From Sergeia podlipaevii (taxonomy: Eukaryota; Euglenozoa; Kinetoplastea; Trypanosomatida; Trypanosomatidae), in the NCBI GenBank assembly GCA_030849805.1, contig JASANZ010001921.1:898-24684 (forward strand): a DNA stretch of 23,787 bases, written 5' to 3'. Within the stretch, counting starts at the first letter, position 1, and every line of letters begins with the position of its first letter. The notes under the pieces were generated by a model. That model was not told where the DNA came from and did not search any database. It worked only from the letters and a program-made list of their open reading frames with translations. Below are positions 8,647-17,703 of this stretch, piece by piece. A program made the translations under genes and the position numbers.

Positions 8647-9362
8647 TGTACTGCACAGTCGTGAGAGGGAGAGTGTATAAGCTCACAGAAAAAAATAAAG
8701 AAAGCGAAAAAAAAGATGAAGGTGCTGAATAGGTGAGAGCTTGAGTATTCAATAACTACTTCAATGAATGACAACTGTTTCGCTAGGGAATTTTTGTATA
8801 TACGTTGTGTATGTATGGATCAATGGATGACCCACGTGCTGTGGACACACAACAAACCTGTGCGTGTGTTGATAGTGCAAAGTAAAGAGGAAAAAAAGAA
8901 AGGGAGGGAGGTAAGAGAATTGTAGAAGATAACCCAGAAATGACAAGGTAGATGAACTCAAAAAAAAAAAAACGTGGATGCCAAATATCTCAATGCAAAT
9001 ACGATGTACAGAGCCCATCACGTCACTTTGCCCTCCTGCCGTTCAGTACTGTGTGCTTATAGTTCACTCTTTTTGTTCTTCTTCTTCTATAAAGACTTGT
9101 ATACTTGCTATACTGCTATCACCCTAATCCAAACAAGCAAGCCATCACTTGCAAACAACAAAGCCACCACCACAGATTCCTTGATCTACGTACGCACGCA
9201 CGCACGCCCAAGAGCAACCGCAACTTTTCAGTCTCCACGAGACTACTATACCCCCCTTTGCTCGCCATAGCCATTCTCCTCATGTTCTTTTTTTTTTTTT
9301 TTGGGGCTACTTCTTTCTTTTGCATTCTCATCGACAGCTGCACTCTCTCTCCTTCCCCCTGG
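8647..9362. other. Intergenic region between PPR and 129-aa genes
   Basis: No coding sequence is supported. It contains an A run (8960-8971), an ACGC repeat (9192-9207) and a 15-base T run (9288-9302). It should include the 3' UTR of the PPR gene and the short leader of the 129-aa gene. Confidence 0.6.
8651..8668 (-). promoter_or_regulatory. Predicted trans-splice acceptor, 129-aa gene
   Basis: On the minus strand a CTCTCCCTCTC stretch is followed by the first CAG, with AG at 8651-8652. This leaves only four bases (TACA) before the first ATG. Confidence 0.45.
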
Positions 9363-11465
9363 TTAGACCTCCTGCAGCCATAGAATGCGCATCCGTCCGC
9401 TAAAGCGAGTGCGGCTCTCCTCTACCAGTCGTGCGCGCAGCTCAGCAGCTTCCTTGAAGAGTTCCTCCGCGGCGCCGCCACCGTCACCTCCAGCAGACGC
9501 CTTCCCATGCCTCTGCGCATGGAGCACGCAGTAGTCCAGGATGCAGCGCAGCACGACTAGCATGGACTCCCAGCACTCAAATTCAGGCTCCAGAGTCGTC
9601 GCACCAGCGCCACCAGTATTGCTCGCGCTATTTGCCTCCGCTATGTAGTGCTCCATCTCATTGTACACCTCGCGGGTGTAGGCGAAGACACTCTCCCACA
9701 CATCAAAGCCTAGACCATCTGCAAAGAGCGTTGATAGCACTCCCGTGGCACTGGTACTGCTACTGCTGTTGCTAGGGTTGTCACGCTTGGCTTGTGTGCT
9801 AGCATCATCTCCGACCGCCTGAGTGGCGAATGCCGCCTCGGGACTGCCATAGCGCTGGCCTGTGGCAACCGTGCGAAGGAACACCATCTTCCCCGTGAAC
9901 ACCTCCATCTTATTTTGAGTATGAGCTCCGCGGGATACTACGTTGGTGCGACGGACAAGCAGGTTGACGTCATCCCACCGTAGTTTGAGTCCCTCCGTCG
10001 TCTTGAGCTCCAGGCCACCGCTGGAAGAGGTGGTGGCTTCCACCATGCTGCTCTCCGCTGCCGTTGCTGGCACTTCCATCGCGATGGACTCCTCTACGCC
10101 TTCCACACTCTCGCCGCTAGTGCGTGGTTGCTTCACGCTCTCTTGTTCTCTTTCCTTTGCCTTTGCTGCCCGTTGTGCGTTGCTAGTACTGCTGCTGCCG
10201 CTGCTGCTGCTTGTTGCAGTGATCAGCTGGGCAGCCGGGTAGGATCTGAACATAAAGCGTTCATCAAAGCAAATTCGCATGGTCGACCAAGGGTTGCGGG
10301 CACTGATGTAGCGACCAACCACGCGCGCATCCACCGCGGGCTGCACCTTGCGCCACAACGCTCTGTATGCTTCATCCTGAGCTGCGGAGCTACCCCGCAG
10401 TGCGTAACGCAGGAGCCGCTGGGCATCCGCATCCCTGCTCGAGTCCAGTGGAGAGTACTTGACGATGTCCATCAGCTGCGCCACGAGATCTGCGGTGTAG
10501 AGCACGCCGGAGGAGGTAAGCATAGTGAGAAGCGAGAGATACATGCGGCGCTCCGATATGTCTCTGTGATCATGCAGGTCTCCATCAATGCACCGCTCCA
10601 CCGCAGCTTGGATGACGCTGCAGACGTCAGTGTCTTCAAAATCAGTAGGCTTGAGGGTGGCGGGGTCTGCGTCGAGCGGGGGTCTCTTGAGCACTGACGC
10701 GACAAAGGGAATGCGCAGCTGCAGAGAGGGAATCTCGAGCGCCGGGTGGTCGGGCGTCACGAACTCCCAGAGAAAGTTATGTGTCTCTTCAATGAGTCTT
10801 TCGCCAGAGTCAATCACTGAGAAGTACCGCCGATATACTGAGGGACTAAGGCTCGAAGACAACTGCCGCATATTGGATCGAAGCCGCTTGAGCTGAGCGG
10901 CAAGCAGCGTGTCTGCCTTATGCGGTGCCAGCCGCTCAATTTCTTCGATAGCAAGATAGTTGTAGAGCTCCACCAGCTGTCGCCTGCGGGCCTCGCGCCA
11001 TTCAAAAGGCTTCCCAGCGCTGTGCTCTAGAACGGTGTGGAGCGTTTCCACAGAGGCGATATCAGGACGTGCGCCAAGACTGACCATTTCGTCAAAGAGA
11101 AGAAAGATATCGTCGGTTTGAATGTGCTCGTAGCGCGCGGCGCGGGTGAGGAGCACGTTGAGGGTATCTACATCGACCTTCACCCCTCGTTGCTTCATCT
11201 CTCGGTAGTACCCAAGCATCTCTGGAAATGAGGTACATGCGCGGAGAGCGCCATTGTACGCATACGCCAAGTTCCTATATGAGAAACGCAGCCAGTCACG
11301 TGGGGTGCGAGGCTCCAGCCCGATAGACCACTTCTTAGCTGGCCAGTGCCGACGATCGGCAATATCAGTAGCATAGCTATCAGACCAGTTTGTGTTGTGA
11401 TGCGAGGGGTCCCACGCACTGCGAGGGATGGCGCTGACAAAGACAGCAGTACTACGGCGGAACAT
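9363..11465 (-). CDS. Pentatricopeptide repeat (PPR) protein, probably mitochondrial, 700 aa
   Basis: The ATG at 11463-11465 begins MFRRSTAVFVSAIPRSAW, a basic, hydroxylated leader typical of mitochondrial import. A Trp-rich segment (about 18-58) is followed by PPR-like helix pairs at about 68-98 (with EMLGYYREMKQRGVKVD) and 99-135 (with LLFDEMVSLGARPD), and a partial third unit to about 150. The rest is predicted helical, with a Ser/Thr/Glu-rich low-complexity stretch at about 423-500 and a Ser-rich stretch near 580. PPR proteins bind single-stranded RNA; in kinetoplastids many serve mitochondrial ribosomes, RNA processing or polyadenylation. Which role applies here cannot be told. Frame continuation upstream of the ATG has no ATG and crosses the predicted splice site. 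Confidence 0.85.
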   Translation of the reverse strand: MFRRSTAVFVSAIPRSAWDPSHHNTNWSDSYATDIADRRHWPAKKWSIGLEPRTPRDWLRFSYRNLAYAYNGALRACTSFPEMLGYYREMKQRGVKVDVDTLNVLLTRAARYEHIQTDDIFLLFDEMVSLGARPDIASVETLHTVLEHSAGKPFEWREARRRQLVELYNYLAIEEIERLAPHKADTLLAAQLKRLRSNMRQLSSSLSPSVYRRYFSVIDSGERLIEETHNFLWEFVTPDHPALEIPSLQLRIPFVASVLKRPPLDADPATLKPTDFEDTDVCSVIQAAVERCIDGDLHDHRDISERRMYLSLLTMLTSSGVLYTADLVAQLMDIVKYSPLDSSRDADAQRLLRYALRGSSAAQDEAYRALWRKVQPAVDARVVGRYISARNPWSTMRICFDERFMFRSYPAAQLITATSSSSGSSSTSNAQRAAKAKEREQESVKQPRTSGESVEGVEESIAMEVPATAAESSMVEATTSSSGGLELKTTEGLKLRWDDVNLLVRRTNVVSRGAHTQNKMEVFTGKMVFLRTVATGQRYGSPEAAFATQAVGDDASTQAKRDNPSNSSSSTSATGVLSTLFADGLGFDVWESVFAYTREVYNEMEHYIAEANSASNTGGAGATTLEPEFECWESMLVVLRCILDYCVLHAQRHGKASAGGDGGGAAEELFKEAAELRARLVEESRTRFSGRMRILWLQEV

Positions 11466-11844
11466 TTGCAAAGTGAAGTCTTGAGATTATCCCAGTCAAA
11501 CTACAACAAGAACTAAAAAAGGGAAAAAAAGAAAAGATACAATAAAAAAAAATGTGAAGAGTCAATTGATAGGAACTAATGTATACTTATAAATACGTGT
11601 GCTGTATCTATCTCCTTTATTTTGTTTCCCCTACTTTTCTGCTCCAACAAAGATTGAGCACTCAACAGAAAGACAAGAGATGCGACAACAACCCTTCTCT
11701 TTCTTTTTTCTCAGACACAACTGAGATCGCTATATATGTGCGACAGCGTAAGGCTAAATACAAGCCACGCTGAAATATATTTTATAGGCAGTACTAAACA
11801 AAAAAAAGAAATAAGAAAGGAGATACAGGGAAGAATGAGAAACG

Positions 11845-11875
<31 letters not shown>

Positions 11876-12473
11876 CGTAAAATCAAATACCTCAAATAAC
11901 ATCAAGCGGGTTTGCCTTCTTAAAACATTTTTTCCCATAAAGATAAATAAATCGCTCGTTAACGTGCATAATCAGCAATTCTTCCCCTTCCCTTCCTCCC
12001 CCCCTCAGCTATTTCAATTTTCCTATATATTTCACATGGCAATGTGCGCTTCCCCTTTTCCGCTCTTCCTTAACGCAGTAAAACCACTTAGCACTGCACA
12101 GTAGACAAGCATAGGAGAGATATTTTAAAAAGAGCGCACGGGGGGACAATAAACAGCCAACTAGAGGAGAGAAAGATAATAATGTACAAAGATAGCAATA
12201 GCAATCGTAACAACAATAATAATAATAATAGCATCAATGTGTTAGTGGCATGTATATATTCTTCCCCCCTCCTCAAAAAAAAAAAAAAATTGGCTTCAAC
12301 CGCATAACAGTACAAAAAAAAAAGTATATAAATCAACAAAGAAATAGATATGGGCAAACGCACAGAAAGAAGAAGAAAGCACCTTTGCTTTTGAGAAGGG
12401 AGGAGGGGAGGGGAGGGAAGGCCTTCTCTTCTTATATATATATATCTTCTTCTACTTCCCTCTTCCAAATACT
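11466..12473. other. 1 kb AT-rich intergenic region
   Basis: No gene is supported. It contains AAT repeats (11848-11874 and 12215-12230), an A run (12276-12289), and a C/T tract on the sense strand at about 12397-12422. It should be mostly the 3' UTR of the WD40-like gene plus the PPR leader. Open frames here are Leu- or Phe-rich translations of the repeats. Confidence 0.6.
11513..11536 (-). promoter_or_regulatory. Predicted trans-splice acceptor, PPR gene
   Basis: The sense strand carries a pure pyrimidine tract (C/T runs, 11515-11536) ending directly in AG at 11513-11514. It predicts a 47-nt leader before the ATG at 11465. This is one of the clearest acceptor signals in the window. Confidence 0.65.
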
Positions 12474-14351
12474 CTACAAGACAGTCACAGATGGGTGTAG
12501 GTAGGCATTGCACTCCTCTGGTACTGCAGCGCTGGCTAGCATCACAGACTCACCCGCAGCATCCATCAACTCCCGAGTGCCACTACCACCCACGGTGCCA
12601 CGCTTGCTTTTACCCTTACTGCTACTTCTAGTGCCCGCCATTAGATCTCTTAAGAGACACTTCTGTCTCAGCGCAGCTGCAGAGGGCAGCAGCGCACCCG
12701 CAGAGAAGCCAAAAGCAGCGGTCGATACCACTGTCGCAGAAGTAGAAGAAAATGCCGCCACGCCTGCACCGGGGGATGTCAAGGCAGCCGACGGAGGCGT
12801 GAGCACAGCATCATGAAACTCACAAGTAGGCAGTTGAACCAGCTCCACGGAGCCGGTGGCCGCCTCCACAATGCTCATAAGGAGTGCGTTCGGTCTGAGA
12901 GAGACCTGCTGGATGGGACGGCACTGGTAGCTAAGATACTCCCCAAGAAGCGTAGCACTACAAGAGGTGAGGCGGAGGAGATGGATGAAGCCGTGCTCGC
13001 CACACACAAGGGCAGCCAGCTGGCATTGCATCACAATAGCGGTGACATGCTTGCGTGCTCGCAGTACAAACTGCGACGTGGTCGTGCCGTTAGCGCGGAG
13101 GTCAATGAAATAAACGTCCTTGTGTCTCGCGGCGAGGCACACGGCTCCGTTCGTTGCTAGCGCAGAAGCCTTAAAAAGAATACTGCCAGGCAGCTCCACA
13201 AGTGTGTTGGTGGGAGTGCTGCCACTGGTCCCTTTCTTGTCCGCCTCAGCAGAGAGCGTGGTGCACCACAGCCCTGACCCAGCGGGGGAGCCGGTGTGGA
13301 TGACAGTTGGGCGTGGGAGTACCTTGGGCTCCGCCGCCGCGGTGACGTCGCTTCCAGTTGACGTAGACTTAACAGAGAAAAACCACTCCGTGGCAGTTGG
13401 CTGATGCACTGCGTAGGCAACATGTCGGTTTATAGGACCGGTCATTACAAGAGCGGAGGGAACAAAGTTAGTACCCACCTTAACCCACTTGAGAATGCGT
13501 CTGTCCGTGCCTGCGGTGATAATGCACATACGCTCAAGTGCCATTCCTAATGAGTTGCACGTCGCTTTACTCGTTGTGCTCTCGCCACCACTTGCAGCAG
13601 ACTCAGAGTAAGATGCATCGCTACCGTATGAGACAACGTCAATGCCAGTGACTGGACACGAATGAGCAGGAAATGAAGAGGCGTAGCCGCGCTCTGAGAA
13701 CAAACTCACGCGGCCATCGCTGCTTCCGACTGCACCGCGGAGGTAGACACACTCGCTATCTCGTGCGCGTGACATTTGTATGCGACACACATATGACAAC
13801 TCTAGTGGAAGAAGAGTTGCACAGGTGGCAGTGGCTGCGTCTGCGACCTGCTTGCCGCCCTTTGCCCCGGTTGTTGTTGTTGTTTTTGCTGCCGTTACAG
13901 AGGTGGCGGTGGCTGTTGGTTTCCTTCTGGCCACTTCCACTGGCCCTTTTGATTTGCTCGTCAAACTGTAGAAGACGAGCTCCCGGCTCTGCAGCACGAC
14001 AATCATCGAGCGGGTGCGGGCTCCGAGGGCGGTGAAGAGGAGAGAGCCTGCCGCTACTGACGCATCAGCGGTAGTCCTATTATTGAGAAACGATGCAGAC
14101 GCATGGCTGCCGTCCTCCTCGCCGCCCTCAGCAGGAGAAAAGAGAGGTGGGGGCGTCGCAAGGGGCTCTGTGCTCTGGCGCGCGCCTGCAGCCTGTTCCG
14201 CTGGCATCGTCAGTGGCCCAGACAGCGCTCCTCCCTCGCCAGGTGGGCAGTCAGAAATAGTGAGAAGGGGAAAGAAATCAGCAAAGACAGCCTTTTCATT
14301 TCGCGCGAGCGGCAGAAATAAAGAGCGGTAGTCGGTGCTCTTGAAGGCCAT
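12474..14351 (-). CDS. WD40-like beta-propeller protein, 625 aa
   Basis: The frame runs from ATG 14349-14351 to TAG 12474-12476. Two segments read as WD-type blades: about 201-240 (GAVGSSDGRVSLF, then a strand with FPAHSCPVTGIDVV) and about 275-290 (CIITAGTDRRILKWV). Further blade-like strands appear near residues 400-500 (CLAARHKDVYFIDLRAN and ALVCGEHGFIHLLRL). A low-complexity Ala/Thr-rich insert (about 143-175) and a Ser/Gly-rich basic segment near residues 580-595 interrupt the fold. The final 30 residues are polar. No membrane segment or signal peptide. WD40 proteins are assembly platforms; the specific complex is not identifiable. The spacer before it contains CTT-rich tracts on the sense strand, the likely splice signals. 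Confidence 0.75.
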   Translation of the reverse strand: MAFKSTDYRSLFLPLARNEKAVFADFFPLLTISDCPPGEGGALSGPLTMPAEQAAGARQSTEPLATPPPLFSPAEGGEEDGSHASASFLNNRTTADASVAAGSLLFTALGARTRSMIVVLQSRELVFYSLTSKSKGPVEVARRKPTATATSVTAAKTTTTTGAKGGKQVADAATATCATLLPLELSYVCRIQMSRARDSECVYLRGAVGSSDGRVSLFSERGYASSFPAHSCPVTGIDVVSYGSDASYSESAASGGESTTSKATCNSLGMALERMCIITAGTDRRILKWVKVGTNFVPSALVMTGPINRHVAYAVHQPTATEWFFSVKSTSTGSDVTAAAEPKVLPRPTVIHTGSPAGSGLWCTTLSAEADKKGTSGSTPTNTLVELPGSILFKASALATNGAVCLAARHKDVYFIDLRANGTTTSQFVLRARKHVTAIVMQCQLAALVCGEHGFIHLLRLTSCSATLLGEYLSYQCRPIQQVSLRPNALLMSIVEAATGSVELVQLPTCEFHDAVLTPPSAALTSPGAGVAAFSSTSATVVSTAAFGFSAGALLPSAAALRQKCLLRDLMAGTRSSSKGKSKRGTVGGSGTRELMDAAGESVMLASAAVPEECNAYLHPSVTVL

Positions 14352-14704
14352 CTGCTCCTTATAGAATTATGGACAGCAAGTGACTTTACAAGCAATATTT
14401 ATAATATATATATATTTATATTCTTTCTTTCGCTTAGCCTCCTTTCTTTCCGCACTATGGAAGTATCTTCCCGTACCTTTTGGCGTAGACTTTCCTGTTG
14501 TGTATGCGTGTACGTAGAAATATATATTGGTATATGAGGGGGAGCAATGTGAAATAGTAATAATAAATGACCAGTGAGTGAGATAGATAAATATGCCAAA
14601 GCATCAGATGTGACCAACACAATGCGCGACGATAATAATAATAATAATAAATGCTGCTTTTTGAAAAGGAAGAGGAAAATAAAAATACAAGTTAAAAGTT
14701 CTCT

Positions 14705-14764
14705 CTCACACAGAACAATACATGATGAGAAAAAAAAAGAAGAAGAAGAAAAAGAAGAAGAAAG
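14705..14764 (-). promoter_or_regulatory. Candidate trans-splice acceptor, WD40-like gene
   Basis: A long CTT/T tract on the sense strand (about 14730-14764) is followed by the first AG at 14705-14706, giving a leader of about 353 nt. A second CTT-rich tract lies at about 14884-14910. No strong tract lies nearer the ATG. Confidence 0.35.
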
Positions 14765-15130
14765 CATTCATGCGCCTCAATACAAAATATTGTGTTTTTT
14801 TCTTCTGTTTTCGTAAGTGTCATAAACCTTCATAATGCGACTGTGTTGCCATGTTCATCACATGGGGTGCATTCGCCTATCCAAGAAGAAGAAGAAGAGG
14901 AAGAAGAATAAAAAAAACTGATGAAGAACGTGCCACTACAGGTAGCTTCCCATTGCTCACAGCACACACACAGCACACAAAATAATAATAATAATAATAA
15001 TAAAACAGCCAAAAAAGGAAATATATATAAATATATAAATATATATAGAAGCAAATAGATATAGATGCACACACGCAATCACTTACGAATATTAATTTCA
15101 TGAATGTACTGTGTGCGTTTATCGAACGCT

Positions 15131-15211
15131 ATCACACACCCACACCCACACACATACACACACACATACATACACACACACACACACACACAAACAAACA
15201 AACAAAAAAAA
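15131..15211. repeat. Long imperfect CA repeat with AAAC tail
   Basis: About 60 bases of CA units with CCCA and TACA interruptions are followed by CAAA units. It starts 37 bases beyond the asparaginase stop, so the sense RNA would carry a GU-rich tract early in its 3' UTR. Confidence 0.85.
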
Positions 15212-15247
15212 CAAACAGATGATGTGTGTGAACCACTTCCTCCTTCT

Positions 15248-16468
15248 TTAAAGAGAAGAGAAGATGGTTGGGGGTGTTAGTTCACCTCGAAGGTTAGCGG
15301 TCATCATGGCTGCTACCTGCTCCGGTTTGTGCCCTTTTCCAAAAAGATACATCATCTTCACCTCGGCGGTGGAGGGGAGCATGTCACCGAGATAGACCAG
15401 GGACGGAATCACACCGCGCACCCGAGCCACCTCCTTTGGACTGAACGTCCCACGCCCCTCTCGTGCCGTGGCGCAGACCACAATGTTGTGCTTCATGGCC
15501 GTTTCACAGATCTTTCGTAAGATGGCGCTTATGATGCCAGTAGAGACACCAATACCATTGAGAATCAGGATGATGCCATCCAACAGCGGAATGCTTTCTT
15601 TTCCTCCGTTTTCCTTCTTCGTTTTGCTTTCATCGCCATCAGTGGCGGCGATGCTGTCACGCGTCTCAGTCTTCGCCTCCAGCAGCTGCAGCACCGTCTC
15701 CACATCCGCATCAGGATGAAGGTGGAAACACATGACACGACCACTGAGGTCTGACATGATTGACATGGCGCCCGTTGGCTGTGGCAGCAAGTAGCGCTCC
15801 TTCAGAACAAAGTTGGTCGCCTCCATCACGCCTAACGGAGGGTAGTTACACGACTGAAACGCGGCGTAGGTGTGATGAACCTTGTCACAGCGATTGCCCC
15901 TGAAGAGACTATCATTGAAGAAGACGCACACCTCGCAGATACGTGGGTCTGAGGCAATCATCATGCTGATGACAAGGTTGCGCCTTGCGTCATTGAACGG
16001 TTCAGCCAGAGGCACCATCGCACCGGTCACTATGACTGGCTTCGCAAGGTTGTACAGTAGAAAGCTCAAGGTGCTAGCGGTGAAGTGCATGGTGTCGGTG
16101 CCGTGTGCAATGAGAAACCCATCGTAGTCATCGTAGTGGTTGCGCACATCCGCAGCGATGCGGTTATAGTCCGAGGCGTTCATGTCGCTGCTATCCAGCA
16201 GCTGCTCGTACTCAATAATATCAAATGGCGCAATCTCCGCACTCTCACGCAGTTCATGCATGTTGTGCATCTGAGTGGTGAGGTAGCCTGCGAAGGGCTC
16301 CAGGGCCCCCTCAGCGTTCTTTTTCATGCCGATGGTGCCGCCTACATAGAGCACAAGGATTCGCCTCTGCTTGGCTACTGAAAAAGAAGATGGTGGGTCA
16401 AGAAGGTTAGCAGTAGGCACGTGAGCGTCTTCAATGGCAGCTGTAGCCACACTGGTGTTGATGGACAT
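15248..16468 (-). CDS. L-asparaginase, type I (cytosolic), 406 aa
   Basis: The enzyme hydrolyses L-asparagine to aspartate and ammonia. The hallmark motifs are intact: GGTIGM with nucleophile Thr45, the LDSSDM substrate loop (Ser93/Ser94), HGTDTM with Thr124-Asp125, and RGNRCDKVH with Lys196, matching the Thr/Thr-Asp-Lys catalytic set of the family. The C-terminal domain includes NGIGVSTG and the ATAREGRG segment. There is no signal peptide, which fits the cytosolic type I form rather than the periplasmic type II form. A charged, low-complexity insert (about 264-296) lies between the N- and C-terminal domains. The chosen start at 16466-16468 (MSINTSV) is the first ATG in frame; upstream frame is AT-rich leader lying beyond the splice signal at 16581. 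Length otherwise matches the family (330-360) plus a 30-residue N-terminal tail and the insert. Confidence 0.95.
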   Translation of the reverse strand: MSINTSVATAAIEDAHVPTANLLDPPSSFSVAKQRRILVLYVGGTIGMKKNAEGALEPFAGYLTTQMHNMHELRESAEIAPFDIIEYEQLLDSSDMNASDYNRIAADVRNHYDDYDGFLIAHGTDTMHFTASTLSFLLYNLAKPVIVTGAMVPLAEPFNDARRNLVISMMIASDPRICEVCVFFNDSLFRGNRCDKVHHTYAAFQSCNYPPLGVMEATNFVLKERYLLPQPTGAMSIMSDLSGRVMCFHLHPDADVETVLQLLEAKTETRDSIAATDGDESKTKKENGGKESIPLLDGIILILNGIGVSTGIISAILRKICETAMKHNIVVCATAREGRGTFSPKEVARVRGVIPSLVYLGDMLPSTAEVKMMYLFGKGHKPEQVAAMMTANLRGELTPPTIFSSL

Positions 16469-17385
16469 AACGTTTTTTTCGTTTTTAATTATAATAATAG
16501 CTATATATATTTTTTTTTGGAAAAAAAAAGAGATATTCCCTACTCCCTTATATAAAAAAAAATTGAAAAATAAATATCCACTGAGAGAGGGGAGGGAGAG
16601 AAAGCGATGAAGAGAGATGCTCAACTGCACCGTATTTCACCGCTTGATATTTTGAAACGAGTATTGATTTGCCGCTAGAGTGCGTGTTTGCCCCTTTCTT
16701 TGTGTACACGATTTATAGAGTGAGAGAGGAGGGGGGAGCGGCACTTGAAAGAAAATCTTGAAAGTGAAAAAAAAAGCAAAAAATACAAATACGTATATGC
16801 TCTAAAGCCTTTTGCGTGTTTCTCAATTCAGCACTTATGTGACTATATGTTTGTGTGTGTGAAGGAGTGTCAGTGAGCAACTAGTTAGCGTTGCAGAATA
16901 GATAAAAAATATCTTTCCTCCTTTCTCTTCCTTCGTCACAGAGAGGGAGAAGAGAGGAGAAGTGTAGTTGTGATGTGTGGTACCGTGAGAGCACGCACTG
17001 CAATAGTCAAGAAAAAAAGAAGAAGTAATAGAAATGTGGAAGAACAGAAAAAAAAAGAAAGAAAGAATAGAAAGATGTACATAAACGACACTCATAAGCT
17101 CTACACCAACTGAAAAGAGAAGAGAAAGAATAGGAAAGCCCAAAATCATTGGAAGTCCAAGCACCCCTCACACCAGCACGCCTCTATTTACTTACTCCTC
17201 CTCTGTTAATATATATAACACAGTCGACTTGCTATTATTATTTTACTTTTCCTTTTTTTTCTTTTGAAAAGTGTTGTAAATGATAAAAAAAATACAAGAA
17301 TCACACACAGGCATGCAGTACATTACACCACATGAGAGTGATGCTCTCTTCCTTTATGACTAGAAGTAGTGGCAGTCAACACGCT
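16469..17385. other. Intergenic region, asparaginase leader and P1 3' UTR
   Basis: No gene is supported. It contains the asparaginase splice signal, A/T runs near 16510-16560, and purine tracts on the plus strand near 16915-16960 and 17040-17072 that are pyrimidine tracts in the sense RNA. The last 24 bases (17362-17385) are shared with the second P1 copy. Confidence 0.6.
16581..16619 (-). promoter_or_regulatory. Predicted trans-splice acceptor, asparaginase gene
   Basis: The sense strand shows a C/T-rich tract of about 37 bases ending in CTCTCAG, with AG at 16581-16582. The predicted leader is 112 nt. The upstream extension of the reading frame passes through this tract, which argues against a longer protein. 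Confidence 0.65.
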
Positions 17386-17703
17386 TTAGTCAAACAGACC
17401 GAAGCCCATCTCGTCATCCTCCTCCTCCTCAACCTTCTCCTCCTTCTTGGCGGCAGGGGCGGCACCACCAGCGGCAGCGGGGGCAGCAGCGGCGGGGGCG
17501 GCAGCACCGGCGGAGAAGGTCATGTTGCCGAGCACGTCAGCGATGCTGATGGTAGCGAGAGCATCGGCGAAGGCGTGAGCCATACCAGCACTGACGTTGA
17601 TGCCAGCGGCCTTGGTGACGGCGAGGATGCTCTTGGCATCGGTCTTGCCGGTCTCATTGAGGATGAGAGCGGCGTAGGCGCAAGCCTGCTGCTGAGTGGC
17701 CAT
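17386..17703 (-). CDS. 60S acidic ribosomal protein P1, downstream copy
   Basis: This 105-aa stalk protein binds P0 as a P1/P2 dimer and recruits translation factors to the large ribosomal subunit. The N-terminal helical dimerisation domain (about 1-62) contains ACAYAALIL and KAAGINV, closer to the P1 than to the P2 pattern. It is followed by an Ala/Pro/Gly hinge (65-85), a Lys/Glu segment and the invariant stalk tail DDEMGFGLFD. Length is normal for the family. It is identical in protein to the copy at 18166-18483 and is second in the transcript order. A strong C/T tract upstream supports the start. Calling it P2 would be the usual alternative annotation in trypanosomatids. Confidence 0.93.
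   Translation of the reverse strand: MATQQQACAYAALILNETGKTDAKSILAVTKAAGINVSAGMAHAFADALATISIADVLGNMTFSAGAAAPAAAAPAAAGGAAPAAKKEEKVEEEEDDEMGFGLFD

Larger units (their letters stand above)
14352..15247. other. Intergenic region dense in simple repeats
   Basis: No gene is supported. Repeats in order: TA near 14403-14415, AAT at 14632-14651, AAG-rich at 14731-14764 and 14884-14910, AAT at 14980-15003, TA-rich at 15020-15048, and a long interrupted CA tract at 15131-15191 followed by AAAC units. Most is the 3' UTR of the asparaginase gene, in which the CA tract becomes GU-rich RNA. Confidence 0.65.

Noticed and set aside
12088..12513. 141-codon minus-strand frame between the PPR and WD40-like genes
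   Set aside because: Its start is inside the WD40-like gene and the body is Leu/Phe runs from AAT and A repeats.
16469..16630. Possible 54-residue N-terminal extension of asparaginase
   Set aside because: It contains no ATG, is Phe/Ile-rich and crosses the predicted splice site at 16581.
16835..17164. 109-codon minus-strand frame between asparaginase and P1
   Set aside because: It has no ATG at its start, is Phe/Ser/Leu-rich from purine tracts on the other strand, and shows no domain.
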